From contig NZ_CAKXZT010000121.1 in the NCBI RefSeq assembly GCF_935825525.1, forward strand, positions 135,049 to 199,048: a stretch of 64,000 bases of DNA, given 5' to 3'. A program made the position numbers and the translations under genes. The notes beneath the pieces were generated by a model. It was not told the origin of the DNA. It did not search any database and saw only the letters and a program-made list of their open reading frames with translations. Numbering within the stretch: position 1 is the first letter of the stretch; each line of letters starts with the position of its first letter. Below, piece by piece: positions 1 to 7,789 of this stretch. This DNA comes from Mesorhizobium escarrei. GTDB lineage: Bacteria > Pseudomonadota > Alphaproteobacteria > Rhizobiales > Rhizobiaceae.

Positions 1-436
1 TGTCCTCAAAGCCTTGGTCGGGCAAGCTTTCCCGGCGAGCGGGCGATCGGCGCCATGTGGCAAAAAGATCCGACGGCAAGATGCGGCTTTTCAAACCATT
101 CCGGGAGGACGCCGCCCGCCGCGTCGAAAAGTCGAATTGGCTGCCGAAGCTACCCGTCGAGGTCCTCAAACAGCTGTTTTGCCAGCGCGCACCAGCCATT
201 TGAAGCGCCCGGCCCGCCCGCGGCGAGCCGGATGACAAGCAAGCTACGGCCCGTGTGCTGACGACGCAAATCGGCGTGAGCCGGGCGGTAAACAGGTGCG
301 GCCATGGGGGGCATCCTGAGACTTGTTCACGAGCACCATTGCTGCCGCAGCAACCTGCCCATGAATAATCGTTGTTGCAATTGCGCGGACTGAATTTCCC
401 GAATAGGAACGGGAGATCAACGAGGGGACTAGGTTA
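1..436. other. Leader region without a convincing gene
   Basis: No recognisable gene is seen. A 40-codon frame on the plus strand (81-203) is tryptophan- and charge-containing and could be a gene fragment, but it matches no family I know. The last 60 bases are the leader of the MucR-like gene, with a purine-rich GAGGGGA stretch about 9 nt before its ATG. Confidence 0.3.
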
Positions 437-892
437 ATGGACGAAGCAATTGGTCAGACGAACTCTGATCTGTTAGGCCTGACGGCGGACATTGTCGCCG
501 CCTATGTTCAGAACAATGCAATGCCTGCGGCCGATCTGCCGAGTTTGATCGCCAGCGTCAATACGGCGTTATCGGGCCTGCTCGAGCCGGTCGTGCCACC
601 GCCACCAGTACTTGCTCCGGCTGTAAATCCCAAGAAGTCGATATTTCCCGACTACATTGTGAGCTTGGAGAATGGGCGTAAGTTCAAATCCATGAAGCGT
701 CACCTAGGGCTGCTGAGTATGACACCTGACGAGTACAGAGCCAAGTGGGGATTGGCGCGAGACTATCCCATGGTTGCGCCGAACTACTCGGCTCAGCGGT
801 CAGCCCTTGCAAAATCGATTGGCCTCGGTCGCAAGGCGACGGTGAAAACGCCGCCGAAGAAAGCGCAAGCAAAGCGGAAAGCAAAACCCTAG
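437..892 (+). CDS. Ros/MucR family transcriptional regulator with degenerate zinc finger
   Basis: A 151-residue protein of the Ros/MucR family, whose members bind AT-rich DNA and control exopolysaccharide, motility and symbiosis genes in rhizobia. The N-terminal third carries the DLLGLTADIVAAYV segment typical of MucR oligomerisation regions. The DNA-binding region (about 70-118) keeps the FKSMKRHL recognition part and the TPDEYRAKWGL and YPMVAPNYS blocks. The zinc site is largely gone: the two Cys positions are Ser76 and Asn79, His89 is kept, and the second His is replaced. Rhizobial homologues that fold without zinc are known in Mesorhizobium. The tail (130-151) is Lys-rich. It stands alone, with a good ribosome-binding site. 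Confidence 0.85.
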   Translation: MDEAIGQTNSDLLGLTADIVAAYVQNNAMPAADLPSLIASVNTALSGLLEPVVPPPPVLAPAVNPKKSIFPDYIVSLENGRKFKSMKRHLGLLSMTPDEYRAKWGLARDYPMVAPNYSAQRSALAKSIGLGRKATVKTPPKKAQAKRKAKP

Positions 893-1017
893 GCCTCCGC
901 CGCAATCCGGCAGTTCTGGATTCAACGCTCGGGCGCCCGAAATCGGAAGGGCTAGGGAGGGAGGAAGGCTCCTCTCCTGCGATTAGTCTAGGTGGGTGGA
1001 CTGACCAACTCGACCGA

Positions 1018-1105
1018 TCACTCCATGTCTGGCACATCGCCGCCAATAAAGAGTGTAGTCGGCTCGCCGTATTCTCCCAAAATTGGATTTGCATCTCGCG
1101 ACCAC
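1018..1105 (-). pseudogene. Remnant of a conserved small protein, second copy of the 55.7-kb gene
   Basis: Reading the minus strand to a TGA at 1018-1020 gives a C-terminal tail with WSRDANPILGEY followed by EPTTLFIGGDVPDME. This is nearly identical to the tail of the intact 87-residue protein at 55663-55926. Only the last 28 or so codons are present, and similarity stops where the sequence runs into the histidine-kinase remnant. The function of the family is unknown to me. Confidence 0.6.
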
Positions 1106-1191
1106 CCTCTTGGATGATTAGTTTATCGGGAGCGGTGATCCTGGAAGCGGTTCCATGCATGCATGCGGTTGGCGACCTGCACTGCGAGCGG

Positions 1192-1800
1192 ATGGAACGG
1201 AACCGGCTTCATGTTCGTATGACGCGCATGCGGCTGCGCGCGGAGTTCCTGGCGGATGAAGAACGCGAGAAATGGCTGCACGATCTCGAGGAGCTCGACC
1301 GCATCGCCGACAGCGCCATCCGGCTGGTGCGCGAGGAGGTCGATCAGGACGCCGTCGAACCGGTCGACCTCGAAAGGCTGGTCCGTGACATCGAGGCCGA
1401 GATGATTTCGCTCGGTCACGCCGTGTCGATCGGGCATCTGGACAAGGTCATGGTCAAGGCAGGGGCACTCGGCCTTCGTCGGGCATTGCGCAATCTGATC
1501 GTCAATGCCGCCACCCACGGCAAGGGTTGCAGCATCTCTCTCTCCGCAGCAGGCAATCATGCCGTCCTCACCATCGCCGATGGCGGGCCCGGCATCCCGC
1601 CGGAACTGTTGGGCAAGGCGTTCGAGCCATTCTTTCGGGTCGATCCCGGCCGCCGGCAATCCATTCCGGGGGCCGGCCTCGGCCTCGCCATTGCCAAGGA
1701 AATCATCGAACGCTTCGGTGGAACCGTCACACTGGAAAACCGCGCCGGCGGCGGTCTTTCCCAGAGGGTCGTTTTCGACGCTGTTCCACAGCAAACTTAG
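1192..1800 (+). pseudogene. Histidine kinase, C-terminal fragment
   Basis: Encodes the dimerisation helix remainder and the complete HATPase domain of a sensor histidine kinase: N-box NLIVNAATHG, G1 box DGGPGIP, F-box FEPFFR and G2 box GAGLGLAIA. The sequence preceding TRMRLRAEFL should read like an H-box (S-H-D-[LM]-R-T-P) but is LHVRM, so the phospho-accepting region is cut and no sensor or membrane part precedes it. The open frame continues upstream to 745, but that part overlaps mucR and does not resemble a kinase. Most likely a truncated gene left by a rearrangement. Residual expression from the ATG at 1192 cannot be excluded. Confidence 0.75.
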
Positions 1801-1810
1801 CCAAGCATGA

Positions 1811-1966
1811 TCATTTCAAGCGAGCGTTCCAAAGCGCCTCGGCCTTTTGGTACCAGGTATCGAAAGTCCCCTCTACGGTCTTTTCGTCGGTCAACAATGC
1901 CAGTGCTGCCGTTGCGATGACGATCTGGGACGCGCGCGGTCACGGACCATGCCGAATGGCAAAAAT
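1811..1966 (-). pseudogene. Unidentified C-terminal gene fragment downstream of fic
   Basis: On the minus strand a frame ending at the TGA at 1811-1813 has coding-like composition (GMVRDRASQIVIATAALALL, then a TWYQKAEALWNARLK tail). It has no start of its own and overlaps the 3' end of the Fic gene in another frame. I do not recognise the family. It is probably the tail of a gene whose body was replaced when the fic gene arrived. Confidence 0.35.
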
Positions 1967-3082
1967 CTATCTGTTAGAATCGGACACTTGGAGTGCGTAG
2001 CGCGTGTGCCTACGCTCCCCGGTTTTTGTTAGCGCACCCTTAGCAACCAAGTCCTGCAGGTCCCTCGTTGCGGTCGCGCGGGATGCCTGTGTGATGGCGA
2101 TGTAGTTCTCGGCGCTGAGACCCCCTTGGAAGCCCTCGATCCCTTCACGGAACATCCGGGCGATGGCCTTTTGCTGGCGCTCGTTGAACTGGTCTCGATG
2201 GCGTTCGTAAAACTTGGCTTTGGCGACGGAGAATTCTACCCGCGCAAGCGTTACGCGTTGCGCCTCAAGGATCGTGTTGGCGAAGTACAGCAGCCAGTCT
2301 GTAACCGCGTTGTTCTTGTTGCTGGCCTCCAAGTTGTCGTAGTACGCCTTGCGGCGGCGTTCGATCGTGTAGGCTAACGCGATGAGGCTGGGCTCACCCA
2401 GGTTTTGTGCCAGCGCCTTTTCGCAGAGGGTACGCCCTATGCGGCCGTTGCCGTCCTCGAACGGGTGAATGCTCTCGAAATAAAGGTGCGCGATACCGGC
2501 ACGCGTCAACGCCGGGAGCGGCGTCTTGCCTTTGGGCGAGGTATCGTTGAACCAAGCGGCGAAGGTGTCCATTTCGGATTTTACCCGCGTCGAGGGCGGC
2601 GCTTCGAAATGCACTTTGGGCCGATCCAGCCGATTGGAAACGATCTGCATGGCATCGGCATGTCGGCGATAATTGCCGACGGTCTCCATTCGCCGTTCAC
2701 CCGACATCACCATCTTGTGCCAAGCATAGAGGGTGCGATGTGAGAGCGGATCGGCAAAATGCAAGTAGACATCGGCCATCATTTCCGCGATGCCCCGCTC
2801 GGCAGGTGGAATGCGCCTGGTCTCGCTGCCCAGTCCAAGTTGCTGGCGCAGGGATGATTGCAGACTCTCGCGGTTGAGGTATTCCCCCTCGATCGCGGAT
2901 GTCTTCAAGGCCTCCTCGCTAATAAGATCGATGCGGATCTGGTCGCGATCGTCGGAACCGACATGACGAAAGACGCCCAGGAACTCGCCCGATTGCAACA
3001 GGAACTCGCTTTCCAGTGGTTCCAATACATTCTTATCGTAGGTGAAATGCGGCCAGTCAGCCTGCTCCCAATTCCATATCAT
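1967..3082 (-). CDS. Fic family protein (AMPylase), DUF4172-type
   Basis: A 371-residue Fic protein. Fic enzymes usually transfer AMP from ATP to hydroxyls of target proteins. The active-site loop HPFEDGNGRIGR (206-217) matches HPFx[D/E]GNGRxxR completely, so activity is expected. An N-terminal inhibitory helix motif [ST]xxxE[GN] is present as T61-x3-E65-G66, which makes this a self-inhibited class II Fic. The N-terminus (MIWNWEQADWPHFTYD) is that of the DUF4172 domain. The C-terminus (about 300-371) resembles a winged helix (SRATATRDLQDLVAKGALT), so DNA binding is plausible. The ATG lies inside a perfect inverted repeat that may be an autoregulatory operator. Single gene, flanked by debris. 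Confidence 0.92.
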   Translation of the reverse strand: MIWNWEQADWPHFTYDKNVLEPLESEFLLQSGEFLGVFRHVGSDDRDQIRIDLISEEALKTSAIEGEYLNRESLQSSLRQQLGLGSETRRIPPAERGIAEMMADVYLHFADPLSHRTLYAWHKMVMSGERRMETVGNYRRHADAMQIVSNRLDRPKVHFEAPPSTRVKSEMDTFAAWFNDTSPKGKTPLPALTRAGIAHLYFESIHPFEDGNGRIGRTLCEKALAQNLGEPSLIALAYTIERRRKAYYDNLEASNKNNAVTDWLLYFANTILEAQRVTLARVEFSVAKAKFYERHRDQFNERQQKAIARMFREGIEGFQGGLSAENYIAITQASRATATRDLQDLVAKGALTKTGERRHTRYALQVSDSNR

Positions 3083-3111
3083 GAGTTATAACGCACCTTT
3101 CTATAACTCAT
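3081..3111. promoter_or_regulatory. 10-bp inverted repeat over the fic start codon
   Basis: ATGAGTTATA and TATAACTCAT are perfect inverted arms separated by 11 bp. One arm contains the fic initiation codon. A third, imperfect copy (ATGAGCTATA) lies at 3125-3134. The position suits an operator blocking fic transcription or translation. The binding protein is unknown; the winged-helix-like C-terminus of the Fic protein itself is one candidate. Confidence 0.55.
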
Positions 3112-3231
3112 AATGACAGAAAGTATGAGCTATAGCAGTCGTCTCTATGCCTCGGAAATCGCGGCTTTGCCGCCTGTCCCCCCGATACTCTGTCCAGCCA
3201 TCCATCCTCAAACAGGGCTTACAAAAGGCAT

Positions 3232-3400
3232 CGTGGCTGGCGATTCCAAATCCGCAGAGGCGATGCGGGACGCGATCGTTACTGTGTTTCGAGATCCATC
3301 GAGGATCGGCGGAATCGAAGTCGAAATCGCTGGGCGCCTCACCGCCCTCCTGGGCGAGAATGCCTTCCAACGGCGCCAAGGAGCGTGGGAAAGGTGGTAA
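3232..3400 (+). pseudogene. Serine recombinase, C-terminal fragment
   Basis: The frame ending at 3400 (AMRDAIVTVFRDPSRIGGIE, then VEIAGRLTALLGENAF) resembles the extreme C-terminus of large serine recombinases of the zinc-ribbon type, where a similar hydrophobic strand precedes GRLAALL-like sequence. The catalytic and recombinase domains are missing. It abuts a tRNA-like remnant, consistent with the edge of an old integrative element. Resemblance is judged by eye and is weak. Confidence 0.4.
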
Positions 3401-3440
3401 CGGGAGACGGATCGAACCACCGCCACGCGGATTTGCAGCG
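3393..3440 (-). other. tRNA 3'-half-like remnant, possible attachment site
   Basis: Read on the minus strand, AAATCCGCGTGgCGGTGG, then TTCGATCCG and CTCCCG, ending in an ACCA-like tail, resembles the 3' half of an alphaproteobacterial tRNA-Phe (anticodon-stem 3' side, variable loop, T-arm). The 5' half and a proper acceptor stem are not found, so this is not a functional tRNA. It sits directly beside a recombinase fragment. Confidence 0.35.
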
Positions 3441-3733
3441 TGTTGATCTGCACTTTAGATGGCGAGACCGAGATCCAGGTGATCGTCATCTCGCAGGTTG
3501 CGCGTTGACCCTTTGCCGTCGGCGGGCGCCTCGTGCCAACAATCCCAGACGTACAACATCAACGGTACCGACGAAGAAAGATCCACAAACCCCAACCGTG
3601 CTTCGGTCTCGTCTACTTGTAAATTTCCTATGCTAGTGACGCGGTTCGAATTACATGAACCTTCATTTACAGGCGCCTTCCAGCGGAGGCGGCAGCATAG
3701 ATGTTCGGCGATGATCTGGTCGAACGCCATCGA
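3441..3733. other. Gap without recognisable gene
   Basis: No frame here shows a known motif. A T/A-rich stretch near 3560-3660 has no clear promoter. Probably non-coding or fully decayed sequence. Confidence 0.3.
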
Positions 3734-3965
3734 TCAAAACGACTGGCACTCCAACGCGTAACCGCCGAGCCTGACAGTGCGATAGTGACACGCTGGGATG
3801 ACTGCCCGAGCGACTTTCGCAAGCCGGCTGATATGGACATCGACCGTGCGCGGGCCAACATAGACATTGCCGGGCCAGGCTGCCTCTATCAGTTCGTCGC
3901 GGCTGAGCACCTTCTCCGGGTTCTCCAGCATGTGACGTAGCAATTTGAACTCAATCGGTCCGAGC
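3734..3965 (-). pseudogene. OmpR/PhoB-type response regulator, C-terminal fragment
   Basis: The minus strand encodes only the winged-helix effector domain: GPIEFKLLRHMLENPEKVLS, then RDELIEAAWPG, RTVDVHISRL and the closing YRTVRLGGYALE hairpin. The receiver domain is absent. The 5' end runs directly into a DNA-glycosylase fragment near 3960, so two unrelated truncated genes are joined. The region between recognition helix and wing is also shorter than usual. Confidence 0.7.
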
Positions 3966-4271
3966 AGGATTTACTTGCCGCACGATCCGCCGGCCCGAGA
4001 GCAACCTGTCGATGTCTTCCTCCGACCACAGGGAGATCTTCCGGGGATCGAACCCGTCGAAAGCGGCCTCGACACCGGTCCATCTTGCCTCGATGGCGGA
4101 CCAGTTGAATCCCGCCTGGAACAGGCATTTCGTCATGGCCGAGAGCCAGTGGTCATCGTGCGTCCGGCCGAGCGCCTCCGGTGTCAACGCTTGAGGCAGA
4201 AGCGCCTCCAGCGCCGCTTGTCCACTCTGCCGCCCCGCGGCAATCTCCTGAATTTCCTCAAAGCTGCGCAT
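3966..4271 (-). pseudogene. DNA-3-methyladenine glycosylase I-like protein, truncated
   Basis: About 100 residues of the N-terminal half of a Tag-like glycosylase (helix-hairpin-helix base-excision repair family): MRSFEEIQEIAAGR, LSAMTKCLFQAGFNW, FDGFDP and the following LLSGRRIVR. The normal protein is about 200 residues. Here the frame departs into unrelated sequence at 3965, where the response-regulator fragment begins. The start is taken at the ATG of MRSFEE. Downstream of the LysE gene on the same strand, 14 nt after its stop. Confidence 0.6.
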
Positions 4272-4285
4272 TTCCGAGATTCCTT

Positions 4286-4909
4286 TCAATGCGCGACGGA
4301 CAGGATCGCGGGAAGCATCGAGGCGAGAAGCAACACCGCCATGACGATGTTGAAAATCGCGATGCGATTGCCTCGGGCCAGAAATCCGCGCACGCCATGC
4401 CCGGACAAGGCCCAGACGCTGATCGAGGGGATGGTCACGGCGGCAAAGACCGCAATCAGCAGAAGAAGATCTGGAACTCCGGCCTCGGGCTCGAGATAGG
4501 AGACCGTGACGATCAGCGCGACCGTCCAGGCTTTCGGATTGAGCAATTGCAGGCTTGCGGCCTGCAGGAAGGTGAAGGGCTTCTCGAGTCCCGCGCCCGA
4601 GCCGCTCCCAAGCGATCGGCTCCTAGCGATTTTCCACGCAAGCCAAAGCACATAGACCGTACAGGCGGCGCGCAGGATCTGCCCCGCGGTCGGATAAGTT
4701 TCCAGCACAGCCCCCAACCCCAGCCCGACAGCGAAGACCATGCTGAGGAAGCCGAAGCTGATCCCCAGCACGAGGGGAATAGACCGTTGGAAGCCGAAAT
4801 TCGCTCCGGAGGCGAGCAGCAGGAAGTTGCCGGGGCCTGGCGAGATCGACATGACGAAGGCAAAGCCGATCAGGGCCAAGAGCGTTTCCAGGGACAAGGA
4901 GCTCTCCAT
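4286..4909 (-). CDS. LysE/RhtB family amino-acid exporter
   Basis: A 207-residue polytopic inner-membrane protein of the LysE/RhtB family, which exports amino acids such as lysine, homoserine, threonine or analogues. The family signature SPGPGNFLLLASGANFGFQR is at about 23-42, and six hydrophobic segments follow in the usual spacing, with the LLNPKAW motif near 122. It is divergent from an AraC-type regulator gene, the common arrangement for a substrate-inducible exporter and its activator. Since that regulator is frameshifted, induction may be lost. The substrate cannot be read from sequence. Confidence 0.88.
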   Translation of the reverse strand: MESSLSLETLLALIGFAFVMSISPGPGNFLLLASGANFGFQRSIPLVLGISFGFLSMVFAVGLGLGAVLETYPTAGQILRAACTVYVLWLAWKIARSRSLGSGSGAGLEKPFTFLQAASLQLLNPKAWTVALIVTVSYLEPEAGVPDLLLLIAVFAAVTIPSISVWALSGHGVRGFLARGNRIAIFNIVMAVLLLASMLPAILSVAH

Positions 4910-5017
4910 TCATGGGGATCGTGTCTTTCCGACCAATAGCTGGCAAATTTGAGTTAAACGATGCCTGATTGTCGGTATTCATTTGCAGATCGTCCCAAGC
5001 CGGCTCATTGTTGCGTC

Positions 5018-6000
5018 ATGGATGTGCTGAACGACATTTGCTCCAGCCTGCGGCTGAAGGCCGAACTCTATTTCCACGCCGCCCTCGACGCGCCCTTCGC
5101 CGTGCGCCTTCCCGAGGAAGAGCGGCATATCCGTTTTCACCACATGCTTTCGGGGCGCGCCTATGTGGCGGTGCCTGGTCAACCGGCGGTGGCGTTGAAC
5201 CCCGGCGACATGGTTCTGGTGCCCGAAGGGGCGTCGCAGATCCTGTCCTCGGACGCGGCGGCGCGTGATGCGATACCGCTGGAGGCCGTCCTCGCCGCTC
5301 ATCCGGTCGAGGGCGACACGCTGCGCGTCGGTCACGGCGCGCCGGATTGCCGGATTCTGTGCGGCTATCTGGGGTTCGATCCGGGCATCCTGCACCCGGT
5401 CCTGTCCGTTCTTCCGCCGGTGATCGTGCTCAAACGCAATGACGCGACCTGCGGTTCGGCGCTGCAACTTTTGCATGACGAAGCGCTTCTGTCCGGCCCC
5501 GGCGCGTTTTTCGTCCTGCATCGGGTCGTCGAGATTCTCTTGATCCAGAGCCTGAGACGGGAAGCGACAGCGAGCAGTCCGGCCCATCCCTATATGGAGG
5601 CGCTGCGCGACCCACCGTCGCCAAGTGCCTGAGCGCAATCCACTTGGAGCCTGCGCGCAACTGGTCGGTGGACAGCCTTGCGCGCCATGCCGGCCTCTCG
5701 CGTTCAGTCCTGTCCGCGCGATTCTCGTCAAAGGTGGGAATGGGACCCTCGGCCTATCTCACCCTCTGGCGGATGACCAAGGCCCGGGAAATGCTCATCA
5801 ATACCAGGCTTCCGATCGCCGATATCGCGGAACGCTGCGGCTACGCGTCGCTGCCTGCGTTCCACCGCCGGTTCACCGCGATTTTCGGGATAGGCCCGGG
5901 GCAGTGGCGGAAGCAGAACAACGGCGCGTATGACAGCTCGGCACGCAGATTGGCCGCGTCTTTTGCGGCAGAGCCCTCAAAGCTGCAAAGGGCGGGCTAA
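5018..6000 (+). pseudogene. AraC family transcriptional regulator, frameshifted
   Basis: The first frame (from the ATG of MDVLNDICSS) encodes a cupin-type AraC effector domain (FHHMLSGRAYV, LNPGDMVLVPEGAS, CRILCGYLGFDP) and ends with a stop at 5632. The second frame (to 6000) encodes the two helix-turn-helix motifs (WSVDSLARHAGLSRSVLSAR and LPIADIAERCGYASLPAFHR) ending FGIGPGQWR. The two halves join if one base is restored near 5612, where the expected DPxVAKCLSAIHLEPARNW continuity is broken. Divergent from the LysE exporter and presumably once its regulator. A sequencing error is the alternative explanation. Confidence 0.8.
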
Positions 6001-6227
6001 CGCAGACGTCAGGAAGCCCCGTCCATCAAGCTTGTGGCCGTTCGACTGACATTCGCTGTCTTTAAGCCGCATTGCCACTTCTGGGTATTGTGCCGATCGG
6101 CGCGGAGACCCACACCGATTGACAGGCCGTCGAAGCCGTAGCCGAACCGCCCGGCGTCGTTCAGAGCTTCAACGTCGGCGATCAGCCCTTCCAATGTGAG
6201 GTCGAAAGCCGCGCAGTCGTACCCGGC
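6001..6227 (-). pseudogene. Unidentified gene fragment
   Basis: The minus strand carries a coding-like stretch, CAAFDLTLEGLIADVEALND then AGRFGYGFDGLSIGVG, without a start and interrupted beyond it. I do not recognise the family. It sits in a run of gene fragments between the AraC pseudogene and the catabolic operon. Confidence 0.3.
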
Positions 6228-6420
6228 CTATTTCGGCGCGGCAGCTGCGGTTTCACCCGGCGGCATGATCCGGAACATGAAGCTCGACACTTTTTCTCCC
6301 GGTTTGAACGGCTCGGGAACGTCGTTGTCGACCGGTTTCACACTTTGGAGGAATGCCGCGATCGCCATGGCGTCATCGCACAGGTACGAAAAGTTCCTGT
6401 TCTCAGGTGGCGTCTGGCCT
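6228..6420 (-). pseudogene. c-type cytochrome, C-terminal fragment
   Basis: The minus strand gives DDAMAIAAFLQSVKPVDNDV, then PEPFKPGEKVSSFMF, to a stop at 6228. That is the typical C-terminal helix and proline-rich tail of the cytochrome c subunit found with periplasmic or membrane dehydrogenases. No CxxCH haem site remains. It lies on the same strand, just downstream of an operon encoding a GMC flavoprotein and a gluconate-dehydrogenase-like small subunit, and such complexes often have a cytochrome c third subunit. It may therefore be a dead partner, which is inference. Confidence 0.5.
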
Positions 6421-6613
6421 CATGCTGACAACCAACCGTGCCGTTCCGATGACGGTCGGCGCGTCCTTCTTTTTCGACGCAAGCGGCGGCGGTGTGAAAT
6501 GGGGAACCGCTTCCGCGGTTATGGTGCTGGGCGCCTTGCCGCCGGCATTGCTGGGTCTTGTGATGTATCGGCAGATATCAGGATCCATGATCGCTGGAGC
6601 GGTCAAAGGCTAA
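6413..6613 (+). pseudogene. MalG-type ABC permease, C-terminal fragment
   Basis: Ends with ASAVMVLGALPPALLGLVMY, RQISGSMIAGAVKG, the hallmark terminus of carbohydrate ABC permeases. The preceding LMLTTNRAVPMTVGASFFF also fits the family. The upstream frame (EKFLFSGGVW) is shifted, and no EAA loop is present. It is not the same copy as the fused permease of the neighbouring operon, which ends in a different sequence. Confidence 0.65.
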
Positions 6614-6652
6614 GGCAAGGACGGGTTCCGACGCAGAGGCCGCTCTCATCGG

Positions 6653-7789
6653 TCAGGTCCAAGCTGCAAAATCCTTGAAACCATGTCCGGTCACAATGCA
6701 GACGACGGTATCGCTCGATCCGATCGTGCCTTTTATGAACAGATCCCGGGCCGCAGCGAGAGAGGCCGCCCCCGTCGGTTCACAGAAGAGACCGGCTTTG
6801 CGTGCCAGGTCGATCATAGCCTCGCGAATGCCCACATCGCCGACGGCGTAAGCAAGGCCCTTGCTTGCACGGACAAGCGAAAGCGTCAGACTGCCTTCCT
6901 CGGGATAGGCCTGCAACGGGTCCGAAATGCCCGAAGCGATCGTGTTGGGATTCTCCCAGCCATCAACGTCGATCTTTCCGTCCTCGAAGGCTCTCGCTAT
7001 CGGAGCACAACCTTCCGACTGCGCCGCGATCAGACGCGGCACTTTGCCAGCCCTATCCATGAAGCCCTGAAAGACACCTTTGACCAACGGCCCGGAACTC
7101 GTCGGGATGGCGATCCAGTCGGGTCCGACGCATTCCATCTGCTCATAGAGCTCCTGCCCGATCAGCCGCAGGGCATCCACGCCATAAGGGTTCAGATAGG
7201 TCGTCGTCAGATTTGCATAGCCTGTTTCGGCGCAGATTTGCCTGGCGTGCTCAAACGCGTTTCCGTAATGGCCCGGCACCTGCTCAAGCGCGGCGCCATA
7301 GGCAACAATCTGCGCCAGCTTGCCACGCGGCGTCGCGTCCGGGCAAACGATGATGGCGGGAACTCCCGCATTCGCGGCATAGCAAGCGGCAGCAGCACCG
7401 GCATTGCCGCTCGACGCGCTGACGATACCCGTCGCGCCAAGCGCAATCGCCCGGCTCAACGCCGCTGCCACAAGGCGATCCTTGAAGGAGCCGGATGGGT
7501 TGCGGGTTTCGTCCTTGACAAGAAGCCGACCACTGAAGCCGGCGTGGAGGAGATTGGGTCTGAGCTCTCGAAGCGGCGTGCCGCCTTCTCCAAGCGTAAT
7601 GCCATCTCCGACGAAGTCGGCCCTAAGCCAGCTGTGGCCCTCCGGTTTTTGACGTACAACCTCCAGTATGCCGCCGCAATCGGGGCAGCGGTAAACCAGC
7701 GTTGGCGGCAGGGTGGCATCGCAGGCGATGCAGTGCAGCTTCAGTTCTGGGGATATGGTTTCGACCTCAGGAAGAACCGCAAGCGTCAT
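6653..7789 (-). CDS. Threonine synthase-like PLP-dependent lyase
   Basis: A 378-residue fold-type II PLP enzyme of the threonine synthase / threonine dehydratase group. An N-terminal zinc-ribbon-like pair of CxxC motifs (C20/C23 and C35/C38) precedes the catalytic domain. The PLP lysine is K103 in SGSFKDR, and the phosphate-binding SASSGNAGAAAA loop and the C-terminal VTGHGFKD are intact. The start is the ATG overlapping the stop of the upstream gene by 4 nt (ATGA), so the two are translationally coupled. Last gene of the RpiR-controlled operon. In this context a beta-elimination or beta-replacement on a hydroxy-amino acid is more likely than housekeeping threonine synthesis, but that is inference. 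Confidence 0.85.
   Translation of the reverse strand: MTLAVLPEVETISPELKLHCIACDATLPPTLVYRCPDCGGILEVVRQKPEGHSWLRADFVGDGITLGEGGTPLRELRPNLLHAGFSGRLLVKDETRNPSGSFKDRLVAAALSRAIALGATGIVSASSGNAGAAAACYAANAGVPAIIVCPDATPRGKLAQIVAYGAALEQVPGHYGNAFEHARQICAETGYANLTTTYLNPYGVDALRLIGQELYEQMECVGPDWIAIPTSSGPLVKGVFQGFMDRAGKVPRLIAAQSEGCAPIARAFEDGKIDVDGWENPNTIASGISDPLQAYPEEGSLTLSLVRASKGLAYAVGDVGIREAMIDLARKAGLFCEPTGAASLAAARDLFIKGTIGSSDTVVCIVTGHGFKDFAAWT

Noticed and set aside
684..1160. Minus-strand open frame across mucR
   Set aside because: It is a shadow of mucR and the remnant; the remnant is read in a different minus frame.
745..1191. N-terminal extension of the histidine kinase
   Set aside because: The open frame overlaps mucR and shows no sensor, HAMP or membrane features.
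3393..3440. Functional tRNA gene
   Set aside because: Only the 3' half resembles a tRNA; anticodon stem and acceptor pairing fail.
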